DNA of 28,683 nucleotides from Saccoglossus kowalevskii (lineage: Eukaryota > Hemichordata > Enteropneusta > Harrimaniidae): contig NW_003133305.1 in the NCBI RefSeq assembly GCF_000003605.2, positions 1 to 28,683 of the forward strand. Reading direction: 5' to 3'. This document shows, piece by piece, positions 11,204-22,292 of this stretch. A model generated the notes under the pieces. The model ran no database searches. It saw only the letters and a program-made list of their open reading frames with translations, and was not told where the DNA came from. Position numbers and translations under genes: made by a program. Positions within the stretch are counted from its first letter, which is position 1. Every line of letters starts with the position of its first letter.

Positions 11204-11228
11204 GTATAGGATACACTTTAATCTGGTT

Positions 11229-12706
11229 ATGATGTGTCCCTGGTATAGTATACACTTTAATATGGTTACGATGTGCCCCTGGTATAGAACACACTTTAAT
11301 CTTGTTACGATGTGTCCCTGGTATAGAACTCACTTTAATCTGGTTACGATGTGTCCCTGGTATAGGATACACTTTAATCTGGTTACGATGTGTCCCTGGT
11401 ATAGTATACACATTAATCTGGTTACGATGTGTCCCTGGTATAGTATACACATTAATATGGTTACGATGAGTCCCTGGTATAGGATACACTTTAATCTGGT
11501 TACGATGTGTCCGTGGTATGGGACACATTTTAATCTGGTTACGATGTGTCCCTGGTATAGGATGCACTTTAATCTGGTTAAGATGTGTCCCTGGTATAGT
11601 ATACACTTTAATCTGGTTACGATGTGTCCCTGGTATAGGATACACTTTAATCTGGTTACGATGGGTCCCTGGTATAGTATACACTTTAATCTGGGGACGG
11701 TGTGTCCCTGGTATTGGATACCCTTTAATCTAGTTACGATGTGTCCCTGGTGTAGGATACACTTTAATCTGGTTACGATGTGTCCCTGGTATAGGATACA
11801 CTTTAATATGGTTACGATGTGTCCCTGGTATAGTATACACTTTAATCTGGTTACGATGTGTCCATGGTATAGGATACACTCTAATCTGGTTACGATGTGT
11901 CCCTGGTATAGGACACACTTTAATGTGGTTCCGATGTGTCCCTGGTATAGGGCACACTTTAATCTGGTTACGATGTGTCCCTGGTATAGGATACACTTTA
12001 ATCTGGTTACGATGTGTCCCTGGTATAGTATATACTTTAATCTGGTTACGATGTGTCCCTGGAATAGGATACACTTTAATCTGGGTACGGTGTGTCCTTG
12101 GTATAAGATACACTTTAATCTGGTTACGATGTGTCCCTGGTATAGTATACACTTTAATCTGGTTACGATGTGTCCCTGGTATAGTATACACTTTAATATG
12201 GTTACGATGTGTCCCTGGTATAGGACACACTTTAATCTGGTTACGATGTGTCCCTGGTAAAGGACACACTTTAATATGGTTACGATGTGTCCCTGGTATA
12301 GGACACACTTTAATCTGGTTACGATGTGTCCCTGGTATAGGGCACACTTTAATCTGGTTACGATGTGTCCGTGGTATAGGACACACTTTAATCTGGTTAC
12401 GATGTGTCCGTGGTATACGACACACTTTAATCTGGTTACGATGTGTCCCTGGTATAGGATACACTTTAATATGGTTACGATGTGTCCCTGGTATAGGACA
12501 CACTTTAATATGGTTACGATGTGTCCCTGGTATAGGACACACTTTAATCTGGTTACGATGTGTTCCTGGTATAGGACACACTTTAATCTGGTTACGATGT
12601 GTCCCTGGAATAAGATACACTTTAATCTGGGTACGGTGTGTCCTTGGTATAAGATACACTTTAATCTGGTTACGATGTGTCCCTGGTATAGTATACACTT
12701 TAATCT
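11229..12706. repeat. A domain, copy 3 with P-like tail
   Basis: Core at 11397-11733, ATG of GTATGGG at 11518. The two CACATTAAT monomers are in the reverse order (AATCTGG before AATATGG) compared with the other cores. GGTAAAGG (T at 12258) follows 740 bp later, one monomer more than the 701 bp in copy 1. A P-like run (TACGACAC, AATATGG copies, GTTCC) follows to about 12595. Then the CCTGGAATA/GGGTACGGTGTGTCCTTGG pair recurs at about 12604-12655, a second copy of the pair at about 12058-12110. Confidence 0.8.
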
Positions 12707-12812
12707 GGGTTACGATGTGTCCCTGGTATAGTATACACTTTAATATGGGTTACGATGTGTCCCTGGTATAAGGACACACTTGAATCTGGTTATGATGTTT
12801 CCGTGGTGTAGA
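12707..12812. other. Cluster of single-base indels at an A/V junction
   Basis: Four length changes fall within about 106 bp: CTGGGTTACG (GGG at 12707-12709), ATGGGTTACG (GGG at 12747-12749), TATAAGGAC (12767-12773) and GTGTAGACAC with one G missing (12808-12812). All are in short homopolymer or near-homopolymer runs. They sit where A-type sequence meets V-type sequence. The cause may be a consensus error or an imperfect recombination joint. The sequence alone cannot tell which. Confidence 0.7.
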
Positions 12813-13429
12813 CACACTTTAATCTGGTTACGATGTGTCCCTGGTATAGGACACACTTTAATATGGTTACGATGTGTCCCTGGTATAGGACACACTTTAA
12901 TCTGGTTACGATGTGTCCGTGGTATACGACACACTTTAATCTGGTTACAATGCGTCCCTGGTATAGGGCACACTTTAATCTGGTTACGATGTGTCCCTGG
13001 TATAGGATACACTTTAATATGGTTATGATGTGTCCTTGGTATAGGACACACTTTAATCTGGTTACGATGTGTCCCTGGTATAGGGCACACTTTAATCTGG
13101 TTACGATGTGTCCCTGGTATAGGACACACTTTAATATGGTTACGATGTGTCCGTGGTATAGGACACACTTTAATCTGGTTACGATGTTTACCTGGTAAAG
13201 GATACACTTTAATCTGGTTACGATGTGTCCCTGGTATAGGACACACTTTAATCTGGTTACGATGTGTCCCTGGTATAGGACACACTTTAATCTGGTTACG
13301 ATGTGTCCCTGGTATAGGATACATTTTAATCTGGTTATGATGTGTCCCTGGTATAGGACACACTTTAATCTGGGTACGATGTGTCCCTGGTATAGGACAC
13401 ACTTTAATCTGGTTACGATGTGTCCCTGA
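12773..13429. repeat. V block 2
   Basis: Begins at TTGAATCTGGTTATG (G at 12782) and follows the block at 24603 closely, including GGTTACAATGCGTCCC (near 12946) and GATGTTTACCTGGTAAAGG (T at 13187). The distance between these markers is 405 bp here and 406 bp at 24611-25017, explained by the G missing at about 12812. It ends with a GGTACGATG copy and CCCTGATATAG (A at 13429). Confidence 0.78.
13216..13254 (+). repeat. Canonical 39-bp monomer with internal dyad
   Basis: This copy matches the majority base at every position as judged by eye and can serve as the reference unit. TGTGTCC (left arm) and GGACACA (right arm) are exact reverse complements separated by the 8 bases CTGGTATA. A 7-bp stem with an 8-base loop is therefore possible in single-stranded DNA or RNA. 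The unit has one CpG, in TTACGATG. The choice of first base is arbitrary in a tandem array. Confidence 0.93.
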
Positions 13430-14445
13430 TATAGGACACACTTTAATCTGGTTACGATGTGTCCCTGGTATAGGACACACTTTAATCTGGTTACGATGTG
13501 TCCCTGGTATAGGACACACTTTAATCTGGTTACGATGTGTCCGTGGTATAGGACACACTTTAATCTGGTTATGATGTGTCCCTGGTATAGGACACACTTT
13601 AATATGGTTACGATGTGTCCGTGGTATAGGACACACTTTAATATGGTTACGATGTGTCCCTGGTATAGGGTACACTTTAATCTGGTTACGATGTGTCCGT
13701 GGTATAGGACACACTTTAATATGGTTACGATGTGTCCCTGGTATAGGACACACTTTAATATGGTTACGATGTGTCCCTGGTATAGGACACACTTTAATAT
13801 GGTTACGATGTGTCCCTGGTATAGGACACACTTTAATATGGTTACGATGTGTCCCTGGTATAGGGCACACTTTAATCTGGATACGATGTGTCCTTGGTAT
13901 AGGACACACTTTATTAATATGGTTACGATGTTTCCCTGGTATAGGGCACACTTTAATCTAGTTACGATGTGTCCCTGGTATAGGACACACTTTAATCTGG
14001 TTACGATGTGTCCCTGGTATATGGCACACTTTAATCTGGTTACGATGTGTCCGTGGTATAGGACACACTTTTATCTGGTTACGATGTGTCCGTGGTATAG
14101 ACACACTTTAATCTGGTTACGATGTGTCCCTGGTATAGGATACACTTTAATATAGTTGCGATGTGTCCCTGGTATAGGGCACACTTTAATCTGGTTACGA
14201 TGTGTCCCTGGTATAGGGCACACTTTAATCTGGTTACGATGTGTCCCTGGTATAGGATACACTTTAATATGGTTACGATGTGTCCCTGGTATAGGACACA
14301 CTTTAATCTGGTTACGATGTGTCCCTGGTATAGGATACATTTTAATCTGGTTATGATGTGTCCCTGGTATAGGACACACTTTAATCTGGGTACGATGTGT
14401 CCCTGGTATAGGACACACTTTAATCTGGTTACGATGTGTCCCTGA
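13430..14445. repeat. Z unit 1 (1,016 bp)
   Basis: A unit of 26 monomers plus 2 bp, bounded by CCCTGATATAG at each end (A at 13429 and 14445). The extra length is +3 from CTTTATTAATAT at 13909-13920 and -1 from TATAGACAC near 14100. Other markers are GGATACGATGTGTCCTTGG, GATGTTTCCC, AATCTAGTTACG, TATATGGCAC and AATATAGTTGCGATG. The unit at 22293-23308 has the same length and both indels. Confidence 0.85.
13909..13920. repeat. Three-base expansion CTTTATTAATAT
   Basis: A 42-bp monomer in which CTTTAATAT reads CTTTATTAATAT. The same expansion is at 14925-14936, 15669-15680, 21444-21455 and 22772-22783. The three flanked by GTGTCCTTGG and GATGTTTCCC upstream and downstream, plus 15669, are clearly one lineage. 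The copy at 21444 lacks TCCTTGG and GATGTTT. Confidence 0.9.
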
Positions 14446-15414
14446 TATAGGACACACTTTAATCTGGTTACGATGTGTCTCTGGTATAGGACACACTTTA
14501 ATCTGGTTACGATGTGTCCCTGGTATAGGACACACTTTAATCTGGTTACGATGTGTCCGTGGTATAGGACACACTTTAATCTGGTTATGATGTGTCCCTG
14601 GTATAGGACACACTTTAATATGGTTACGATGTGTCCGTGGTATAGGACACACTTTAATATGGTTACGATGTGTCCCTGGTATAGGGTACACTTTAATCTG
14701 GTTACGATGTGTCCGTGGTATAGGACACACTTTAATATGGTTACGATGTGTCCCTGGTACAGGACACACTTTAATATGGTTACGATGTGTCCCTGGTATA
14801 GGACACACTTTAATATGGTTACGATGTGTCCCTGGTATAGGACACACTTTAATATGGTTACGATGTGTCCCTGGTATAGGGCACACTTTAATCTGGATAC
14901 GATGTGTCCTTGGTATAGGACACACTTTATTAATATGGTTACGATGTTTCCCTGGTATAGGGCACACTTTAATCTAGTTACGATGTGTCCCTGGTATAGG
15001 ACACACTTTAATCTGGTTACGATGTGTCCCTGGTATATGGCACACTTTAATCTGGTTACGATGTGTCCGTGGTATAGGACACACTTTTATCTGGTTACGA
15101 TGTGTCCGTGGTATAGGACACACTTTAATCTGGTTACGATGTGTCCCTGGTATAGGATACACTTTAATATAGTTGCGATGTGTCCCTGGTATAGGGCACA
15201 CTTTAATCTGGTTACGATGTGTCCCTCGTATAGGGCACACTTTAATCTGGTTACGATGTGTCCCTGGTATAGGTTACACTTTAATATGGTTACGATGTGT
15301 CCCTGGTATAGGACACACTTTAATCTGGTTACGATGTGTCCCTGGTATAGGGCACACTTTAATCGGGTTACGATGTGTCCCTGGTATAGGACACACTTTA
15401 ATCTGGTTATGATG
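14446..15414. repeat. Z unit 2 (tandem copy of unit 1, no G loss)
   Basis: Repeats unit 1 in tandem with the +3 monomer at 14925-14936, 1016 bp after the first. It has the G that is missing in unit 1 (TATAGGACAC near 15115). Private changes are GTGTCTCTGG (near 14477), CCTGGTACAGG (near 14755), CCCTCGTATAGGG (near 15225) and AATCGGGTTACG (near 15362). It ends at GATGTATCCGTGG (G at 15411). Confidence 0.82.
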
Positions 15415-16158
15415 TATCCGTGGTATAGGACACACTTTAATCTGGTTACGATGTGTTCCTGGTATAGGACACACTTTAATATGGTTACGATGTGTCCCTG
15501 GTATAGGGCACACTTTAATCTGGTTACGATGTGTCCCTGGTATAGGACACACTTTAATATGGTTACGATGTGTCCCTGGTATAGGACACACTTTATTATG
15601 GTTACGATGTGTCCCTGGTATAGGGCACACTTTAATCTGGATACGATGTGTCCTTGGTATAGGACACACTTTATTAATATGGTTACGATGTTTCCCTGGT
15701 ATAGGGCACACTTTAATCTAGTTACGATGTGTCCCTGGTATAGGACACACTTTAATCTGGTTACGATGTGTCCCTGGTATATGGCACACTTTAATCTGGT
15801 TACGATGTGTCCGTGGTATAGGACACACTTTTATCTGGTTACGATGTGTCCGTGGTATAGGACACACTTTAATCTGGTTACGATGTGTCCCTGGTATAGG
15901 ATACACTTTAATATAGTTGCGATGTGTCCCTGGTATAGGGCACACTTTAATCTGGTTACGATGTGTCCCTGGTATAGGGCACACTTTAATCTGGTTACGA
16001 TGTGTCCCTGGTATAGGTTACACTTTAATATGGTTACGATGTGTCCCTGGTATAGGACACACTTTAATCTGGTTACGATGTGTCCCTGGTATAGGGCACA
16101 CTTTAATCGGGTTACGATGTGTCCCTGGTATAGGACACACTTTAATCTGGTTATGATG
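15415..16158. repeat. Z-derived 744-bp unit
   Basis: Nineteen monomers plus 3 bp. Markers repeat at +744: CTTTATTAATAT at 14925 and 15669, GGTTACACTTT near 15273 and 16017, AATCGGGTTACG near 15362 and 16106, and GATGTATCCG at 15411 and 16155. The CCCTCGTATAGGG variant of the earlier copy is absent here. It is a shortened tandem duplication of the Z unit. Confidence 0.82.
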
Positions 16159-17221
16159 TATCCGTGGTATAGGACACACTTTAATCTGGTTCCGATGTGT
16201 TCCTGGTATAGGACACACTTTAATATGGTTACGATGTGTCCCTGGTATAGAACACACTTTAATCTGGTTACGATGTGTCCGTGGTATAGGACACACTTTA
16301 ATCTGGTTACGATGTGTCCCTGGTATAGGGCACACTTTAATCTGGTTACGATGTGTCCCTGGTATAGGATACACTTTAATATGGTTATGATGTGTCCTTG
16401 GTATAGGACACACTTTAATCTGGTTACGATGTGTCCCTGGTATAGGGCACACTTTAATCTGGTTACGATGTGTCCCTGGTATAGGACACACTTTAATATG
16501 GTTACGATGTGTCCCTGGTATAGGGTACACTTTAATCTGGTTATGATGTGTCCCTGGTATAGGACACACTTTAATCTGGTTACGATGTGTCCCTGGTATA
16601 GGGCACACTTTAATCTGGTTACGATGTGTCCGTGGTATAGGACACACTTTAATCTGGTTACGATGTGTCCGTGGTATAGGACACACTTTAATCTGGTTAC
16701 GATGTGTCCCTGGTATAGGATACACTTTAATATGGTTACGATGTGTCCCTGGTATAGGACACACTTTAATATGGTTACTATGTGTCCCTGGCATAGGACA
16801 CACTTTAATATGGTTACGATGTGTCCCTGGTATAGGGCACACTTTAATCTGGTTACGATGTGTCCGTGGTATAGGACACACTTTAATCTGGTTACGATGT
16901 GTTCCTGGTATAGGGCACACTTTAATCTGGTTACGATGTGTCCCTGGTATAGGACACACTTTAATTTGGTTACGATGTGTCCGTGGTATAGGACACACTT
17001 TAATCTGGTTACGATGTGTCCCTGGTATAGGGCACACTTTAATCTGTTTACGATGTTTCCCTGGTATAGGACACACTTTAATCTGGTTACGATGTGTCCG
17101 TGGTATAGGACACACTTTAATCTGGTTACGATGTGTCCCTGGTATAGGACACACTTTAATATGGTTACGATGTGTCCCTGGTATAGGACACACTTTAATC
17201 TGTTTACGATGTGTCCCTGGT
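16159..17221. repeat. Mixed GGACAC/GGGCAC monomers
   Basis: About 27 monomers with few diagnostic changes: GGTTCCGATG (near 16190), GGTTACTATG with GGCATAGG (near 16775-16795), AATTTGGTTACG (near 16964), and AATCTGTTTACG (near 17042 and 17201) with GATGTTTCCC. A GGTTATGATGTGTCCTTGG copy near 16385 recalls V blocks. I did not find a single parent block. Confidence 0.65.
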
Positions 17222-18235
17222 ATAAGACACACTTTAATCTGGTTACGATGTGTCCCTGGTATAGGATACACTTTAATCTGGTTACGATGTGTCCCTGGTA
17301 TAGTATACACTTTAATCTGGTTACGATGAGTCCCTGGTATAGTATACACATTAATATGGTTACGATGTGTCCCTGGTATAGTATACACATTAATCTGGTT
17401 ACGATGAGTCCCTGGTATAGGATACACATTAATCTGGTTACGATGTGTCCGTGGTATGGGACACATTTTAATCTGGTTACGATGTGTCCCTGGTATAGGA
17501 TGCACTTTAATCTGGTTAAGATGTGTCCCTGGTATAGTATACACTTTAATCTGGTTACGATGTGTCCCTGGTATAGGATACACTTTAATCTGGTTACGAT
17601 GGGTCCCTGGTATAGTATACACTTTAATCTGGGGACGGTGTGTCCCTGGTATTGGATACACTTTAATCTAGTTACGATGTGTCCCTGGTATAGGATACAC
17701 TTTAATCTGGTTACGATGTGTCCCTGGTATAGGATACACTTTAATATGGTTACGATGTGTCCCTGGTATAGTATACACTTTAATCTGGTTACGATGTGTC
17801 CATGGTATAGGATACACTTTAATCTGGTTACGATGTGTCCCTGGTATAGGACACACTTTAATATGGTTCCGATGTGTCCCTGGTATAGGGCACACTTTAA
17901 TCTGGTTACGATGTGTCCCTGGTATAGGATACACTTTAATCTGGTTACGATGTGTCCCTGGTATAGTATACACTTTAATCTGGTTACGATGTGTCCCTGG
18001 AATAGGATACACTTTAATCTGGGTACGGTGTGTCCTTGGTATAAGATACACTTTAATCTGGTTACGATGTGTCCCTGGTATAGTATACACTTTAATCTGG
18101 TTACGATGTGTCCCTGGTATAGTATACACTTTAATATGGTTACGATGTGTCCCTGGTATAGTATACAATTTAATCTGGTTACGATGTGTCCCTCGTATAG
18201 TATACACTTTAAACTGGTAACGATGTGTCCCTGGT
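17222..18235. repeat. A domain, copy 4 (1,014-bp unit)
   Basis: Core at 17335-17671, ATG of GTATGGG at 17456. The equivalent point of copy 5 is exactly 1014 bp (26 monomers) on, so copies 4 and 5 are a tandem pair. CACATTAAT also replaces CACTTTAAT in the GATGAGTCC-following monomer near 17425, unlike the other copies. Near its right end are CCCTCGTATAG with AAACTGGTAACG (18190-18222) and GTATACAATTTAAT (near 18163). Confidence 0.82.
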
Positions 18236-19488
18236 ACAGTATACACTTTAATCTGGTTACGATGTGTCCCTGGTATAGGATACACTTTAATCTGGTTACG
18301 ATGTGTCCCTGGTATAGTATACACTTTAATCTGGTTACGATGAGTCCCTGGTATAGTATACACATTAATATGGTTACGATGTGTCCCTGGTATAGTATAC
18401 ACATTAATCTGGTTACGATGAGTCCCTGGTATAGGATACACTTTAATCTGGTTACGATGTGTCCGTGGTATGGGACACATTTTAATCTGGTTACGATGTG
18501 TCCCTGGTATAGGATGCACTTTAATCTGGTTAAGATGTGTCCCTGGTATAGTATACACTTTAATCTGGTTACGATGTGTCCCTGGTATAGGATACACTTT
18601 AATCTGGTTACGATGGGTCCCTGGTATAGTATGCCCTTTAATCTGGGGACGGTGTGTCCCTGGTATTGGATACACTTTAATCTAGTTACGATGTGTCCCT
18701 GGTATAGGATACACTTTAATCTGGTTACGATGTGTCCCTGGTATAGGATACACTTTAATATGGTTACGATGTGTCCCTGGTATTGTATACACTTTAATCT
18801 GGTTACGATGTGTCCATGGTATAGGATACACTTTAATCTGGTTACGATGTGTCCCTGGTATAGGATACACTTTAATCTGGTTACGATGGGTCCCTGGTAT
18901 AGTATACACTTTAATCTGGGGACGGTGTGTCCCTGGTATTGGATACACTTTAATCTAGTTACGATGTGTCCCTGGTGTAGGATACACTTTAATCTGGTTA
19001 CGATGTGTCCCTGGTATAGGATACACTTTAATATGGTTACGATGTGTCCCTGGTATAGTATACACTTTAATCTGGTTACGATGTGTCCATGGTATAGGAT
19101 ACACTCTAATCTGGTTACGATGTGTCCCTGGTATAGGACACACTTTAATATGGTTCCGATGTGTCCCTGGTATAGGGCACACTTTAATCTGGTTACGATG
19201 TGTCCCTGGTATAGGATACACTTTAATCTGGTTACGATGTGTCCCTGGTATAGTATATACTTTAATCTGGTTACGATGTGTCCCTGGAATAGGATACACT
19301 TTAATCTGGGTACGGTGTGTCCTTGGTATAAGATACACTTTAATCTGGTTACGATGTGTCCCTGGTATAGTATACACTTTAATCTGGTTACGATGTGTCC
19401 CTGGTATAGTATACACTATAATATGGTTACGATGTGTCCCTGGTATAGGACACACTTTAATCTGGTTACCATGAGTCCCTGGTAAAGG
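18236..19488. repeat. A domain, copy 5
   Basis: Core at 18349-18685, ATG of GTATGGG at 18470. It shares GTATGCCC (near 18629) and the 273-bp repetition of AATCTAGTTACG (ends at 18682 and 18955) with copy 2. GGTAAAGG (T at 19483) follows the core ATG by 1013 bp, exactly seven monomers more than in copy 3, which that 273-bp duplication accounts for. GGTTACCATGAGTCCC near 19465 is private. Confidence 0.82.
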
Positions 19489-20012
19489 ACACACTTTAAT
19501 ATGGTTACGATGTGTCCCTGGTATAGGACACACTTTAATCTGGTTACGATGTGTCCCTGGTATAGGGCACACTTTAATCTGGTTACGATGTGTCCGTGGT
19601 ATAGGACACACTTTAATCTGGTTACGATGTGTCCGTGGTATACGACACACTTTAATCTGGTTACGATGTGTCCCTGGTATAGGATACACTTTACTATGGT
19701 TACGATGTGTCCCTGGTATAGGACACACTTTAATATGGTTACGATGTGTCCCTGGTATAGGACACACTTTAATATGGTTACCATGTGTCCCTGGTATAGG
19801 ACACACTTTAATCTGGTTACGATGTGTTCCTGGTATAGGACACACTTTAATCTGGTTACGATGTGTCCCTGGTATAGGACACACTTTAATATGGTTACGA
19901 TGTGTCCCTGGTATAGGACACACTTTATTCTGGTTACGATGTGTCCCTAGTATAGGACACACTTTAATCTGGTTACGATGTGTTCCTGATATAGGACACA
20001 CTTTAATCTGGG
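19489..20012. repeat. P block 5, ending in CCTAG tag
   Basis: Follows GGTAAAGG exactly as P1 does after A copy 1. TACGACAC (A at 19642) lies 306 bp before the CCTAG tag at 19948, as in P2. Private changes are CTTTACTATGG (near 19691) and GGTTACCATG (near 19778). Confidence 0.75.
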
Positions 20013-20560
20013 TACGATGTGTCCCTGGTATAGGACACACTTTAATCTGGTTACGATGTGTCCCTGGTATAGGACACACTTTAATATGATTACGATGTGT
20101 CCCTGGTATAGGGCACACTTTAATCTGGTTACGATGTGTTCCTGGTATAGGGCACACTTTAATCTGGTTACGATGTGTCCCTGGTATAGGACACACTTTA
20201 ATCTGGTTATGATGTGTCCGTGGTATAGGACACACTTTAATCTGGTTACGATGTGTCCCTGGTATAGGATACACTTTAATATGGTTACGATGTGTCCCTG
20301 GTATAGGACACACTTTAATCTGGTTACGATGTGTCCCTGGTATAGGACACACTTTAATCTGGTTACGATGTGTCACTGGTATAGGATACACTTCAATCTG
20401 GTTACGATGTGTCCCTGGTATAGGACACACTTTAATCTGGTTAAGATGTGTCCCTGGTATAGGATACACTTTAATCTGGTTACGATATGTCCCTGGTATA
20501 GGACACACTTTAATATGGTTACGATGTGTCCCTGGTATAGGATACACTTTAATCTGGTTA
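20013..20560. repeat. Y block 4
   Basis: Y order after the tag at 19948, with GATATG A at 20487, 539 bp on. GTGTCACTGG near 20373 replaces the GTGTCTCTGG seen in Y1-Y3, and AATATGATTACG near 20084 is private. Confidence 0.75.
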
Positions 20561-20990
20561 CGATGTGTCCGTGGTATAGGACACACTTTAATCTGGTTAC
20601 GATGTGTCCCTGGTATAGGATACACTTTAATATGGTTACGATGTGTCCCTGGTATAGGACACACTTTAATATGGTTACGATGTGTCCCTGGTATAGGACA
20701 CACTTTAATATGGTTACGATGTGTCCCTGGTATAGGACACACTTTAATCTGGTTACGATGTGTTCCTGGTATAGGACACACTTTAATCTGGTTACGATGT
20801 GTCCCTGGTATAGGATACACTTCAATCTGGTTACGATGTGTCCCTGGTATAGGACACACTTTAATCTGGTTAAGATGTGTCCCTGGTATAGGATACACTT
20901 TAATCTGGTTACGATATGTCCCTGGTATAGGACACACTTTAATATGGTTACGATGTGTCCCTGGTATAGGACACACTTTAATCTGGTTAC
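20561..20990. repeat. Eleven-monomer duplication of P-like plus Y-tail sequence
   Basis: A P-like run (CCGTGG, GGATAC, three AATATGG, GTTCC) is followed not by a tag but by a second Y tail (CACTTCAAT, GGTTAAGATG, GATATG with A at 20916). The two GATATG markers at 20487 and 20916 are exactly 429 bp (11 monomers) apart. Confidence 0.72.
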
Positions 20991-22292
20991 GATGTGTCCC
21001 TGGTATAGGATACACTTTAATCTGGTTACGATGTGTCCCTGGTATAGGACACACTTTAATGTGGTTACGATGTGTCCCTGGTATAGGACACACTTTAATC
21101 TGGTTACGATGTGTCCCTGGTATAGGATACATTTTAATCTGGTTATGATGTGTCCCTGGTATAGGATACACTTTAATCTGGGTACGATGTGTCCCTGGTA
21201 TAGTGCACACTTTAATCTGGTTACGATGTGTCCCTGGTATAGGACACACTTTAATATGGTTACGATGTGTCCCTGGTATAGGACACACTTTAATAAGGTT
21301 ACGATGTGTCCCTGGTATAGGATACACTTTAATATGGTTACGATGTGTCCCTGGTATAGGACACACTTTAATATGGTTACGATGTGTCCCTGGTATAGGG
21401 CACACTTTAATCTGGTTACGATGTGTCCCTGGTATAGGATACACTTTATTAATATGGTTACGATGTGTCCCTGGCATAGGGCACACTTTAATCTGGTTAC
21501 GATGTGTCCCTGGTATAGGACACACTTTAATCTGGTTACGATGTATCCCTGGTATATGGCACACTTTAATCTGGTTACGATGTGTCCGTGGTATAGGACA
21601 CACTTTAATCTGGTTACGATGTGTCCGTGGTATAGGACACACTTTAATCTGGTTACGATGTGTCCCTGGTATAGGATACACTTTAATATAGTTACAATGT
21701 GTCCCTGGTATAGGACACACTTCAATATGGTTACGATGTGTCCCTGGTATAGGGCACACTTTAATCTGGTTACGATGTGTCCCTGGTATAGGACACACTT
21801 TAATCTGGTTACGATGTGTCCCTGGTATAGGACACACTTTAATCAGGTTACGATGTGTCCCTGGTATAGGACACACTTTAATCTGGGTATGATGTGTCCC
21901 TGGTATAGGATACACTTTAATATGGTTACGATGTGTCCCTGGTATGGGACACACTTTAATCTTGTTACGATGTGTCCTGGTATAGGGCACACTTTAATCT
22001 GGTTACGATGTGTCTCTTGTATAGGATACACTTTAATCTGGTTACGATGTTTCCCTGGTAAAGGATACACTTTAATCTGGTTACGATGTGTCCCTGGTAT
22101 AGGACACACTTTAATGTGGTTACGATGTGTCCCTGGTATAGGACACACTTTAATCTGGTTACGATGTGTCCCTGGTATAGGATACATTTTAATCTGGTTA
22201 TGATGTGTCCCTGGTATAGGACACACTTTACTCTGGGTACGATGTGTCCTTGGTATAGGACACACTTTAATCTGGTTACGATGTGTCCCTGA
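20991..22292. repeat. Z/V-like mixed block
   Basis: Contains AATGTGGTTACG (near 21058 and 22113), AATAAGGTTACG (near 21291), the +3 monomer at 21444-21455, TATATGGCAC (near 21553), AATATAGTTACAATG (near 21684), AATCAGGTTACG (near 21841), a one-base loss at GTGTCCTGG (21973-21980) and GGTAAAGG near 22055. The order resembles a diverged Z unit followed by the end of a V block (TACATTTTAAT, GGGTACG, CCCTGATATAG at 22292). Confidence 0.65.

Larger units (their letters stand above)
9807..11228. repeat. A domain, copy 2
   Basis: GTATAC/GGATAC-rich monomers return abruptly. The core is at 10098-10434 with ATG of GTATGGG at 10219, and GTATGCCC (near 10380) replaces GTATACAC, as also in copy 5. The AATCTAGTTACG core end recurs 273 bp later (7 monomers), a local duplication also present in copy 5. 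The +6 bp CCTAGGCCTGG form occurs at 9893-9904, 11069-11080 and 11192-11203. The last two are 123 bp apart, that is three monomers plus the 6 bp. Confidence 0.82.

Noticed and set aside
14473-19485. A plus-strand open frame of 1,670 codons with a 13-residue repeat (VTMCPWYRTHFNL)
   Set aside because: It is a product of the 3 x 13 period. It crosses unrelated segment families (Z, mixed, A) without regard to their boundaries and is broken elsewhere by TAA in GGTAAAGG and TAG in CCTAGTATA. Most independent indels in the window are single-base, not multiples of three, which argues against selection for a frame.
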